From positions 1-64,000 of the forward strand of contig NZ_JAFB01000033.1 of the NCBI RefSeq assembly GCF_000519205.1: DNA of 64,000 bases, written 5' to 3'. A program made the position numbers and the translations under genes. The notes under the pieces were generated by a model, which saw nothing but the letters and a program-made list of their open reading frames with translations, was not told the origin of the DNA and searched no databases. Positions 43,521-51,149 of this stretch are shown one piece after another. Each line of letters starts with the position of its first letter. Position 1 is the first letter of the stretch. Source of the stretch: Amycolatopsis taiwanensis DSM 45107. GTDB taxonomy: Bacteria > Actinomycetota > Actinomycetes > Mycobacteriales > Pseudonocardiaceae.

Positions 43521-45175
43521 TGGACACGTTTGCGGAGATCGTCCGGGCGAGGGCAACCGATGACCACATCGGCGTGCGCTTCGGCGACGAGCAGTGGCGG
43601 TGGTCCGAGGTCGTCGCCGAGGCTGCCGCGCGGGCGTCGATACTGGAGTCGTTGCGCGGCGACGGGGACCAACTGCATATCGGCGTTCTACTGGAGAACG
43701 TCCCCGACTACCTGTTCTGGACGTGCGCCGCGGCCGTCGCCGGTTCGGTGGTCGTCGGCATCAATCCGACCAGGCGGGGCGCCGAACTGGCCCGCGACAT
43801 CCGGCACACCGACTGCGACGTGATTATCACCGAGGACCGGCTGGCCGGTCTGCTGGATGGTGTGGATCACGGCGTCCGGTGGATGCTCGACATCGACAGC
43901 GCGCCGTACCGTGACCTGCTGGCGCAACATCGAAACGCGGCGCTTCCGGAGCGCCTGCCGGATCCGAAGGCCATCCTGCTGCTGCTGTTCAGTTCCGGCT
44001 CGACCGGCGCGCCCAAGGCGGTGATCTGCTCGCAGGGCAGGCTGGCCATGCTCGCGGAGACGTTGCGCATCCGGTCCGAAATGGACCGAGATTCCGTTGG
44101 TTACCTGTGTATGCCGTTGTTCCACGGCAATTCCATGATGATGAACTTCGCTCCCGCGATGTACGTCGGTGCGACGATCTGCCTGGCGCGCAAGTTCTCC
44201 GCCTCCGGGTTCGTCCGCGATATCCATCGCTATCAGGCCACGTACGTTAACTACGTCGGCCGTGCGTTGAGCTACGTGCTGGCCGTACCGGAGACACCTC
44301 AGGACCGGCACTGTGCTCTGCGGCTCGCGCTCGGCACCGAGGCGTCCGCGGCCGACGTGAAACGGTTCAGTGAGCGCTTCAACTGCCGTGTCTCCGAAGG
44401 ATACGGGATGAGCGAGGGAGTGCTGCGGATAAATCGCACGCCGGACACCCCGGCGGACTCGCTCGGGCTGCCGGTGGGCGGAGCCGACATCCGGGTGCGC
44501 AACGAACAGACCGGTTTGGACTGTCCACCGGCGCGTATCGATCCGAGCGGCAGGCTGTGCAATCCGGACGAGGCCATCGGTCAGATCGTGGCGATCGGCA
44601 AGGCGCCGGCGTTCGAAGGCTACTACCGGAACCCGGAGGCACAGGCGGAGCGGGTGCGCGGTGAGGACTTCTGGACCGGCGACCTGGCTTACCGGGACGA
44701 AGCGGGATACTTCTACTTCGCGGGTCGATCGTCGGACTGGTTGCGAGTGGACAGTGAGAACTTCGCTGCGGGCCCGGTCGAGCGCATCTTGCAGCGGTGG
44801 GAACACGTGTCGGCCGCGCTGGTGTATGCCGTGCCCGACCCCCGCACCGGCGATCAGGTCATGTGCGCGCTGCGGATGGCCGATGGCGCGCGGTTCGATC
44901 CCGACGCCTTCACCAGCTTCCTGGACGCGCAGACCGATCTCGGTACCAAGTGGCGGCCGCGGTTCGTCCGGTTGATCGACGAGGTGCCGATGACGGGGAA
45001 CAGCAAGGTCGCGAAGACGCCGCTACGCAGCGCGGCCTGGGTGACCTCGGACCCGGTCTACTGGCGCGCGGGCAAGGACACGCGGTACCGGCCATTCGAC
45101 CGGGGGCAGCGGGAGGCCCTGAGCAAGGAGTTCGCGGAATTCGGCCGGAGTGCGTTGCTCCCCGTCGGGGAATGA
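43520..45175 (+). CDS. AMP-forming acyl-CoA synthetase, FadD-type
   Basis: The 551-residue protein has the AMP motif LLFSSGSTGAPKAVICSQG, YGMSEG and DFWTGDLAYRDEAGYFYFAGR, and the late lysine motif TGNSKVAKTPLR. It activates a carboxylic acid to its CoA thioester with ATP and would be an entry point for an acid produced by ring or side-chain cleavage. The GTG start at 43520 overlaps the preceding stop by one base and follows GGAGGAG. Confidence 0.85.
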   Translation: MDTFAEIVRARATDDHIGVRFGDEQWRWSEVVAEAAARASILESLRGDGDQLHIGVLLENVPDYLFWTCAAAVAGSVVVGINPTRRGAELARDIRHTDCDVIITEDRLAGLLDGVDHGVRWMLDIDSAPYRDLLAQHRNAALPERLPDPKAILLLLFSSGSTGAPKAVICSQGRLAMLAETLRIRSEMDRDSVGYLCMPLFHGNSMMMNFAPAMYVGATICLARKFSASGFVRDIHRYQATYVNYVGRALSYVLAVPETPQDRHCALRLALGTEASAADVKRFSERFNCRVSEGYGMSEGVLRINRTPDTPADSLGLPVGGADIRVRNEQTGLDCPPARIDPSGRLCNPDEAIGQIVAIGKAPAFEGYYRNPEAQAERVRGEDFWTGDLAYRDEAGYFYFAGRSSDWLRVDSENFAAGPVERILQRWEHVSAALVYAVPDPRTGDQVMCALRMADGARFDPDAFTSFLDAQTDLGTKWRPRFVRLIDEVPMTGNSKVAKTPLRSAAWVTSDPVYWRAGKDTRYRPFDRGQREALSKEFAEFGRSALLPVGE

Positions 45176-45193
45176 CCGGTGGTGGAGAGGGCG

Positions 45194-46552
45194 ATGACCC
45201 CAGTGACAGTCGAACAAGCGGCCGCCCAGGTGCGAGCCGGCCGGGTCGCCAGCACGGAGTTGGTGCGCAGGTCGATCGAGTTGGCCGACGAGCACGATGC
45301 GACGCTCGGCGTCTTTCTGTCCCGTTTCGACGAGAGTGGGCTTGCGGCGGCGGCCGAGGCGGACGCCGCGGTGGTGGAGGGCAAGCCGCTCGGCCCCCTG
45401 CACGGTGTGCCGATCGGCATCAAGGATCTCCTGGCCACCCGCGAGGGGCCGACGACCGCCCAGAGCCTGGCCTGGGATTCCGGGTGGGGTGCGGAAGACG
45501 CCACCGCCGTGGCCAGGTTGCGCGCGGCGGGCGCGGTGATCGTCGGCAAGACGACGACGCTCGAGTTCGCCTACGGCACACCGGCCACGGACGACCCGTT
45601 CCCGATGCCGGCCAATCCCTGGGATCCGCGCCGGTGGGCGGGCGGGTCGAGTTCGGGGTCCGGTTCCGGGGTCGCGGCCGGCATGATGCTCGCCGCGCTG
45701 GGCACGGACACCGCGGGCAGCGTGCGCGCGCCGGCCGCGATGTGCGGGATCACCGGGCTGAAGCCGACCTACGGCGCGGTCCCGATGGCGGGCTGCATAC
45801 CGTTGGCGTTCAGCGCCGATCACATCGGTCCGATGGCGCACACCGCCAAGGGCTGTTCGATCCTGCTCGAGGTGCTGACCGGACGGCCACTCGACCGGCT
45901 CGCGACCGACGGGCTCTCCGGCGTGCGGATCGGCGTGGACCGGCTCGACCGGATCACCGAGGGAACGGGTGAGGCCGGCGTTTCCGGTGTGTTCGACGAT
46001 GCGTTGAAGACACTCGCCGGGCTCGGTGCCGAGATCACCGACGTCGAACTGCCGCTGTACCCCGAGTTGACCGACACCGTGTTCATCAGCACCGGGGTGG
46101 AGCGACTCGCTTATCACGCGCCACGCCTGGCGAAGAACTGGTCGAAATACGGGCGTTCAGCACGTGCGGGCATGCTGCGGGGCGCCTATTACTCCGCGGC
46201 GGATTACGTGCAGGCGCAACGGGTTCGACGTCATGGACAGCACCTGCTCGCGCGGCTTTTCGACGACGTCGACGTGATCGTGACCCCGACCGCATCGGTG
46301 GCTGCCCCGTTGCTGACGGAGATCGAAGACTGCATGGCGGGATGGAAGCGCCTGGTGCACACCACGTACTGGAACGCGGTGGGGAACCCGGTGCTGTCCG
46401 TGCCGATGGGATTCAACGCCGATTCACTGCCGTTGGGGCTGCAGATCGCCGGGCGGCCCCGGGAGGACGCGACGGTCCTGCACGTCGGCGAAGCCTTTCA
46501 ACAGGCCACCGCATGGCATTTACGACAGCCGGGTTCAAAGGAGTCGTCATGA
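45194..46552 (+). CDS. Amidase-signature enzyme
   Basis: The 452-residue protein has GIKDLLATREGPTT (catalytic Lys), GGSSSGSGSGVAAGM and GTDTAGSVRAPAAMCG, giving the Ser-cisSer-Lys triad. Amidases of this group hydrolyse amides or carboxybiuret-like compounds. A 62-residue DUF4089/AtzG-like gene overlaps its end, as in the AtzE-AtzG pair where the small subunit stabilises the amidase. ATG 45194 was chosen over GTG 45179 because of GGAGAGG before it. An amide or lactam substrate in an otherwise CoA-based pathway is unexpected. Confidence 0.85.
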   Translation: MTPVTVEQAAAQVRAGRVASTELVRRSIELADEHDATLGVFLSRFDESGLAAAAEADAAVVEGKPLGPLHGVPIGIKDLLATREGPTTAQSLAWDSGWGAEDATAVARLRAAGAVIVGKTTTLEFAYGTPATDDPFPMPANPWDPRRWAGGSSSGSGSGVAAGMMLAALGTDTAGSVRAPAAMCGITGLKPTYGAVPMAGCIPLAFSADHIGPMAHTAKGCSILLEVLTGRPLDRLATDGLSGVRIGVDRLDRITEGTGEAGVSGVFDDALKTLAGLGAEITDVELPLYPELTDTVFISTGVERLAYHAPRLAKNWSKYGRSARAGMLRGAYYSAADYVQAQRVRRHGQHLLARLFDDVDVIVTPTASVAAPLLTEIEDCMAGWKRLVHTTYWNAVGNPVLSVPMGFNADSLPLGLQIAGRPREDATVLHVGEAFQQATAWHLRQPGSKESS

Positions 46553-46737
46553 CCGTCGAGTCGCAGAACGAAGCAGTGGCGCGCGCGCTGCTGTCGCTGT
46601 GGGATATTCCGGTCACCGAGGAGGAAATCGCGGGGTTCGCCGCCGGGTTGCCCGCCGTGCGCGCCACCGTCGGCCGGTTGTACGCGGTGCCGACCGGTGA
46701 TGACGAACCAGCGGTCACCTTCGACGCTTCGCCGTGA
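46549..46737 (+). CDS. Small AtzG-like (DUF4089) amidase subunit
   Basis: The 62-residue protein overlaps the amidase stop through ATGA. It has the layout LLSLWDIPVTEEEIAGFAAGL, then RATVGRLYAVP and a DDEPAVTFDAS tail, which resembles the GatC-like DUF4089 family (AtzG), whose members wrap around amidase partners. The identification is by pattern and context only. Confidence 0.55.
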   Translation: MTVESQNEAVARALLSLWDIPVTEEEIAGFAAGLPAVRATVGRLYAVPTGDDEPAVTFDASP

Positions 46738-46738
46738 T

Positions 46739-47320
46739 CTACGGTGCGGAAAAGCCGGCCAGGAACAGCTTGTCGAGCAGGTCCGCAAACGTGGACGTGG
46801 AATACCGGCGGCGGTTGGGCCAGTGCATGCTCGACCACAGCGACTCGCGCACCGACCGGTAGAAGATCTCCTCGGGAATGTCTTCCCGGAAGCTGCCATC
46901 GGCGATGCCGGCCCGGATCGCCTTCATCCAGTACGAGCGCGCTGCGCGCGAGGACTTCTTGATCGGCTCGAACAGGCCGTGCTCGCGCAGATAACCCCGT
47001 TCGTTCTGGAGCATCGCGGTGGGATGCGGGTATTCGTCGATCACCGTCAGCGTTTCCTTGATCAGCTCACGTATCGTGTCCTTCGGCGATCCCCCGCGCA
47101 GCACCGCCTGCTCGGATCGGCGGCGAATTTCCTCGACGTAGCCGCCGAGGATCTCGGCGACGAGTTCGTCCTTGGACGTGAAATGGTGATACAGGCTGCC
47201 CGGGAACACCCCCGCCGCGTTCCCGATATCGCGCACGGTCGTGGACGCGATCCCCTTGGTGGCGAAGAGTTCCGCGGACATCGCGAGAATGATCCCCCGC
47301 CGGCCAGGCGTTCGGCTCAA
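46739..47320 (-). CDS. TetR-family transcriptional regulator
   Basis: The 193-residue protein has an N-terminal helix-turn-helix, AELFATKGIASTTVRDIGNAAGVFPGSLYHHFTSKDELV (in parts: STTVRDIGNAAG and SLYHHFTSKDEL), followed by an all-alpha ligand domain. The TTG at 47320 has GGAGG five bases upstream; GTG 47332 is an alternative. It is divergent from the second hydratase module across operator site 3, and the same operator occurs at 34837, so it probably represses itself, this module and the 33857-34942 divergon. A CoA thioester inducer, as for KstR2, is a fair guess. Confidence 0.85.
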   Translation of the reverse strand: MSRTPGRRGIILAMSAELFATKGIASTTVRDIGNAAGVFPGSLYHHFTSKDELVAEILGGYVEEIRRRSEQAVLRGGSPKDTIRELIKETLTVIDEYPHPTAMLQNERGYLREHGLFEPIKKSSRAARSYWMKAIRAGIADGSFREDIPEEIFYRSVRESLWSSMHWPNRRRYSTSTFADLLDKLFLAGFSAP

Positions 47321-47412
47321 GGCAACCTCCACATGCGTTTCGCAACACGGCAAGCCCGGCTGTGTGGCCTGGGTCACTATTGGTGCGCCTGTCGTCCGAA
47401 TGCTACTGTAAA

Positions 47413-47429
47413 CCGAGCGCTTGCTCAAA
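47413..47429. promoter_or_regulatory. TetR-type operator, site 3
   Basis: ACCGAGCGCTTGCTCAA lies in the TetR/MaoC divergent promoter. Its reverse complement matches site 1 (34837-34853) at 16 of 17 positions. The GAGC...GCTC arms are inverted repeats. TACTGT just upstream could be the -10 for the plus-strand genes. Confidence 0.6.
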
Positions 47430-47446
47430 TCGCTTGGGGGTGAGAC

Positions 47447-47989
47447 GTGGTAGAAGAAGGTCTCGAAGCCCGGCTCGGGCGGTTCGTCGGTGTCGAGGCG
47501 GAGCCGCCACGGGTTGCCCGGTACGCCGTCAACGGGGCGATGATTCGCAACTGGGTGGAAGCCCACGACGACGGGAACCCGATCTACGTCGACCGCGAGG
47601 TGGCCAGGGCGACCGGTCGCCGGGACGTGGTGTGCCCGCCCGCGATGATCTCGACGTGGGTGATGGCCGGCTACCGGCGGCATCGCGAAGTCCAGCGGTT
47701 GCGGGCGACCGGCGCCACCGAGGACTTCGCCTATTCGCGGCTGATGAACCTGTTGGACAAGGCGGGGTACACCTCCGTGGTCGCGACGAACGTCGAGCAG
47801 GAGTACCTGCGTGAGCTGCATCCGGGCGACCAGGTCACCGCGCATTTCACGATCGAAAGCGTTTCGGCGGAGAAGAAGACGGCTTTGGGCCGGGGTTTCT
47901 TCATCACCTTGCGGAAGAAGTACGTCGACCGGGACGAGAATCCGGTCGCCGAGGAGCGATTCCGGCTACTCCGGTTCGCTCCGTCCTAA
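47447..47989 (+). CDS. MaoC-like hydratase, FAS1-dehydratase N-terminal type, second copy
   Basis: The 180-residue hotdog protein has YAVNGAMIRNWVEAHDDGNPIYVDREVA and VCPPAMISTWVMAGY, the same family as the 40948 protein, but is longer. The GTG start follows GGGGGTGAG. It opens a second module (hydratase, DUF35, MaoC, Ltp) and is divergent from the TetR gene. As the pairing with 48413 suggests, it likely forms the noncatalytic half of a heterodimeric hydratase. Confidence 0.75.
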   Translation: MVEEGLEARLGRFVGVEAEPPRVARYAVNGAMIRNWVEAHDDGNPIYVDREVARATGRRDVVCPPAMISTWVMAGYRRHREVQRLRATGATEDFAYSRLMNLLDKAGYTSVVATNVEQEYLRELHPGDQVTAHFTIESVSAEKKTALGRGFFITLRKKYVDRDENPVAEERFRLLRFAPS

Positions 47990-48005
47990 CAGGAGGGTTA
48001 CCGTC

Positions 48006-48416
48006 GTGAGAACCGTGGTGCCACGGCTGGTCGTCACGCAGGACAACGAGTTCTTCTTCGCCGCCGCGAGAGAGGGCCGGCTCGCGATTCAGCGCTGCGT
48101 GGACTGCCACGCGTTGCGACATCCGCCTGGCCCGTGCTGTCCGGACTGCCGATCCTTCAACTGGGACACCGTGTCGGCCAGTGGCCGGTGCACGCTGCAC
48201 AGCTACACCGTGATTCACCACCCGCAAGACGATGGCTTCGACTACCCGCTGATCGTCGGACTGGTCGATCTCGAGGAAGGCACGCGGCTGGTCGCGGACA
48301 TCGCGGGAATCGAACGTGACGAGCTCGAAATCGGTATGGTGCTCGAAGTCGGCTTCGCCGAGCACCCGCACGGCGAGGTGCTGCCACAGTTGCGACGTCC
48401 GGGGGCGGACACATGA
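48006..48416 (+). CDS. DUF35 OB-fold protein with intact zinc ribbon
   Basis: The 136-residue protein has the zinc-ribbon cysteines CVDCHALRHPPGPCCPDC (Cys31, Cys34, then Cys45 and Cys48) and the OB-fold SGRCTLHSYTVIH. A GTG start follows AGGAGGG. It sits between the two hydratase subunits and the Ltp-type gene, the usual place for the DUF35 partner of an Ltp-type aldolase. It contrasts with the 43101 homolog, which has lost all four metal-binding positions. Confidence 0.8.
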   Translation: MRTVVPRLVVTQDNEFFFAAAREGRLAIQRCVDCHALRHPPGPCCPDCRSFNWDTVSASGRCTLHSYTVIHHPQDDGFDYPLIVGLVDLEEGTRLVADIAGIERDELEIGMVLEVGFAEHPHGEVLPQLRRPGADT

Positions 48417-48820
48417 CCGGCCGATTCGCCGTTGGCACCCGGTTGCCCACTCTCGACCTGCCGCTGGACCGGACGACGATCGTGGCGGCCGCCATCGCCT
48501 CACAGGACTTCGAGGACGTCCATCATGATCCCGGCAAGGCGGCGGAGCGCGGTGTGGCGGACATCTTCATGAGTATCAACTCCACCAACGGTTTCCTCGA
48601 CCGGTACATCACCGACTGGTCCGGCCCGCGTTCCCGGATCACCAAGGTCGCGCTGCGGCTGGGCGTGCCGGCACTTCCCGGCGACACCATCCGCTTCGCG
48701 GGCGAGGTCACCGAAGCGAGCGCGGACACGGCGACCGTTCAGGTCACGGGCGCGGTCGAGCGCGGTGTGCACGTGAGTGCGCAGGTCACCGTGACGCGGA
48801 TGGACGGGGACAGCCGATGA
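48413..48820 (+). CDS. MaoC-like enoyl-CoA hydratase, second copy of the catalytic subunit
   Basis: The 135-residue hotdog protein has AIASQDFEDVHHDPGKA, matching the D-x4-H hydratase motif, and MSINSTNGFLDRYITDW. It starts through an ATGA overlap with the DUF35 gene and its stop overlaps the Ltp-type gene, so four proteins of the module are made from one coupled message. Confidence 0.75.
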   Translation: MTGRFAVGTRLPTLDLPLDRTTIVAAAIASQDFEDVHHDPGKAAERGVADIFMSINSTNGFLDRYITDWSGPRSRITKVALRLGVPALPGDTIRFAGEVTEASADTATVQVTGAVERGVHVSAQVTVTRMDGDSR

Positions 48821-50001
48821 GTTTCCAGGGATTCTCCGGCGCGGCGGCGATCGCGGGGATCGGCGCCACCGAGTTCTCGAAGAACTCCGGCCGCAGCGAA
48901 TGGCGGCTGGCCTGTGAGTGCGTGCTCGCGGCGCTGGAGGACGCCGGTATCGGTGTCGAGGAAGTGGACGGCTTCGCGCTGTTCACCATGGAGAACAACC
49001 CGGAGATCGCGGTCGCGCGGGCGCTCGGCATTCCTCGGCTGTCGTTCTTCAGCCGGATCCCGCACGGCGGTGGCGGGGCCTGCGCCCCGGTGCAGCAGGC
49101 GGCGCTCGCGGTGGCCACCGGCGTGGCGAACGTGGTGGTGGTCTACCGCGCGTTCAACGAGCGCTCCGGACACCGCTTCGGCGCGGGCCCGCCGCCGTTC
49201 GCCTACACGCCGTCTACCGACCAGGAGTACCGCAACTGGATCAACCCGTACGGGTTGCTGACGCCCGCGCAGCAGGAGGCGTTCCTGGCGAGGAGATACC
49301 TGCACAAGTACGGGGCCACCAGCGAGGATTTGGGCCGGGTGTCGGTGCTGTCGCGCAAGCACGCCGCCAACAATCCCAAGGCGTGGTTCTACCAGCGCCC
49401 GATCACCCTGGCCGACCACCAGAATTCCCGCCTCATCGCGGAGCCGCTGCGTCTTCTGGACTGCTGCCAGGAAAGCGACGGGGGACAGGCACTGGTGATC
49501 GTCAGCGCCGAACGGGCCCGTGACCTGCCACATCCGCCCGCGGTGATCCGGGCGGCCGCGCAGGGGATCGGGCCGCAGCAGATCTCGATGAGCAGCTACT
49601 ACCGCGAGGAGATCGAGCGGCTGCCCGAGGTCGCCGACGTGGCCGGGCAGCTGTGGCGGCAGGCCGGTTTGGGCCCGGAAGGCATCGATGCCGCGGTGCT
49701 GTACGACGCCTTCACCCCGATGGTGCTGTTGCAACTCGAGGAATACGGCTTCTGCGGCTGGGGAGAGGCCAAGGATTTCGTCGCCGACGGCCAGCTCGAG
49801 GTCGATGGCCGGCTGCCGGTCAACACCCACGGCGGCCAACTCGGTGAGGGCTACCTTCACGGTGTCAACGGAATCGCGGAGGGCGTGCGGCTGATCCGCG
49901 GCAGTTCCACCAACCAGCCGGCGAAACGCGTCGAGCACGTGCTCGTCACCGGTGGCTCGCCGGTGCCACACAGCGCCATCGTGCTCGGCGCCGACCGTTA
50001 G
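48817..50001 (+). CDS. Thiolase-fold lipid-transfer-type protein (Ltp/aldolase-like), second copy
   Basis: The 394-residue protein shares layout with the 41896 enzyme: IAGIGATEFSKNSGRSEW, the late pattern VLYDAFTPMVLLQLEEYGFC, and LPVNTHGGQLGEGYLHGVNG. At the usual nucleophile region it reads PHGGGGACAPVQQA, with a Cys near but not clearly at the catalytic position. With the intact DUF35 partner it may act as a retro-aldolase on a beta-hydroxyacyl-CoA. The ATG overlaps the preceding stop. Confidence 0.75.
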   Translation: MSFQGFSGAAAIAGIGATEFSKNSGRSEWRLACECVLAALEDAGIGVEEVDGFALFTMENNPEIAVARALGIPRLSFFSRIPHGGGGACAPVQQAALAVATGVANVVVVYRAFNERSGHRFGAGPPPFAYTPSTDQEYRNWINPYGLLTPAQQEAFLARRYLHKYGATSEDLGRVSVLSRKHAANNPKAWFYQRPITLADHQNSRLIAEPLRLLDCCQESDGGQALVIVSAERARDLPHPPAVIRAAAQGIGPQQISMSSYYREEIERLPEVADVAGQLWRQAGLGPEGIDAAVLYDAFTPMVLLQLEEYGFCGWGEAKDFVADGQLEVDGRLPVNTHGGQLGEGYLHGVNGIAEGVRLIRGSSTNQPAKRVEHVLVTGGSPVPHSAIVLGADR

Positions 50002-50008
50002 GGGCCAG

Positions 50009-51145
50009 ATGAACCCCGTCATCATCGATGCCGCCCGCACCCCGTTCGGACGCCGGGAGGGGTGGCTTTCCGGGTTGCACGCGGCCGAACTGCTCGGCCT
50101 GGCGCAGCGTGGTGTGCTCGGCCGCCTTGGACTCGATGTCGCGCTGATCGAGCAGGTGATCGGCGGCTGCGTCACCCCGATCGGCGAGCAGTTCGGCAAC
50201 GTGACGCGGACGGCCTGGCTGCACGCCGGGCTGCCCACCCGCACCGGAGCCACCACGATCGAAGCCCAATGCGGCACGGCAGCGCAGGCGACGCTGCTGC
50301 TGGCCGGTCAGATCGCGATGGGAGCGGTGGAGGCCGGGATGGCCTGCGGCGTCGAGCTGATGTCGCGGGTGCCGCTGACACCCAAGACAGGGTTCGGGTT
50401 CGGCACCCCGCGGCCGGCCACCTGGTCGCTGGACACGCCCGACCAGTACACCGCGGCCGACCGGATCGCCGCCAAGCGCGGGTTCGACCGCGCGGAGATC
50501 GACGCGTTCGGGCTGCGCTCCCAGCAGCGTGCCCGGCAGGCGTGGGACGCGGGCAGGCTCGCACCCGAGATCATCCCGGTGGAGGTGCCGGCCGATGACG
50601 GTACCCGCGTGGTGGACCGCGACGAAGGGTTGCGGGAGACGAGCATGGAGGCGCTGGCTCGGCTCCGGCCCACCAAGGAGGGTGGCGTGCACACCGCCGG
50701 AACCTCGTCGCAGGTCTCCGACGGCGCGAGCGCGGCGGTGCTGATGTCCGAACGGCGGGCCCGCTCACTCGGCCTCGTGCCGCGGGCCCGGATCGTCACC
50801 CAGTGCGTAATCGGGGGAGATACCGAGTTTCTGCTCGACGGTCCCGTGGAGGCCGGGGCCATCTTGCTCGACCGGGCCGGCATGTCGATCAGCGACATCG
50901 ACATCTTCGAGGTCAACGAGGCGTTCGCCGCGATACCGATGTCGTTCGCCAAGGTTCACGACGTCGACCCGGACCGGCTCAACGTCAACGGCGGCGCCAT
51001 CGCGCTCGGCCATCCCGCGGGCGCGACCGGAATCCGGCTCATCGCCACCGCCATCGAGGAACTACGCCGCCGCGACGCCCAGGTCGCGATGATCGCCATC
51101 TGCGCGGCCACCGCCACGACCGCGCTCATCCTGGAACGGATCTGA
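50009..51145 (+). CDS. Acetyl-CoA acetyltransferase-type thiolase
   Basis: The 378-residue protein has IIDAARTPFGRREGWLSG, the nucleophile region IEAQCGTAAQATLLLAG (catalytic Cys), and NVNGGAIALGHPAGATG (catalytic His). The final motif, normally C-x-G-G-G, reads AICAATATTALILE; the Cys is kept but the glycines are replaced. It would cleave a 3-ketoacyl-CoA to acetyl-CoA or propionyl-CoA. No strong SD is visible before the ATG eight bases after the preceding stop. Confidence 0.82.
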   Translation: MNPVIIDAARTPFGRREGWLSGLHAAELLGLAQRGVLGRLGLDVALIEQVIGGCVTPIGEQFGNVTRTAWLHAGLPTRTGATTIEAQCGTAAQATLLLAGQIAMGAVEAGMACGVELMSRVPLTPKTGFGFGTPRPATWSLDTPDQYTAADRIAAKRGFDRAEIDAFGLRSQQRARQAWDAGRLAPEIIPVEVPADDGTRVVDRDEGLRETSMEALARLRPTKEGGVHTAGTSSQVSDGASAAVLMSERRARSLGLVPRARIVTQCVIGGDTEFLLDGPVEAGAILLDRAGMSISDIDIFEVNEAFAAIPMSFAKVHDVDPDRLNVNGGAIALGHPAGATGIRLIATAIEELRRRDAQVAMIAICAATATTALILERI

Positions 51146-51149
51146 GGAC

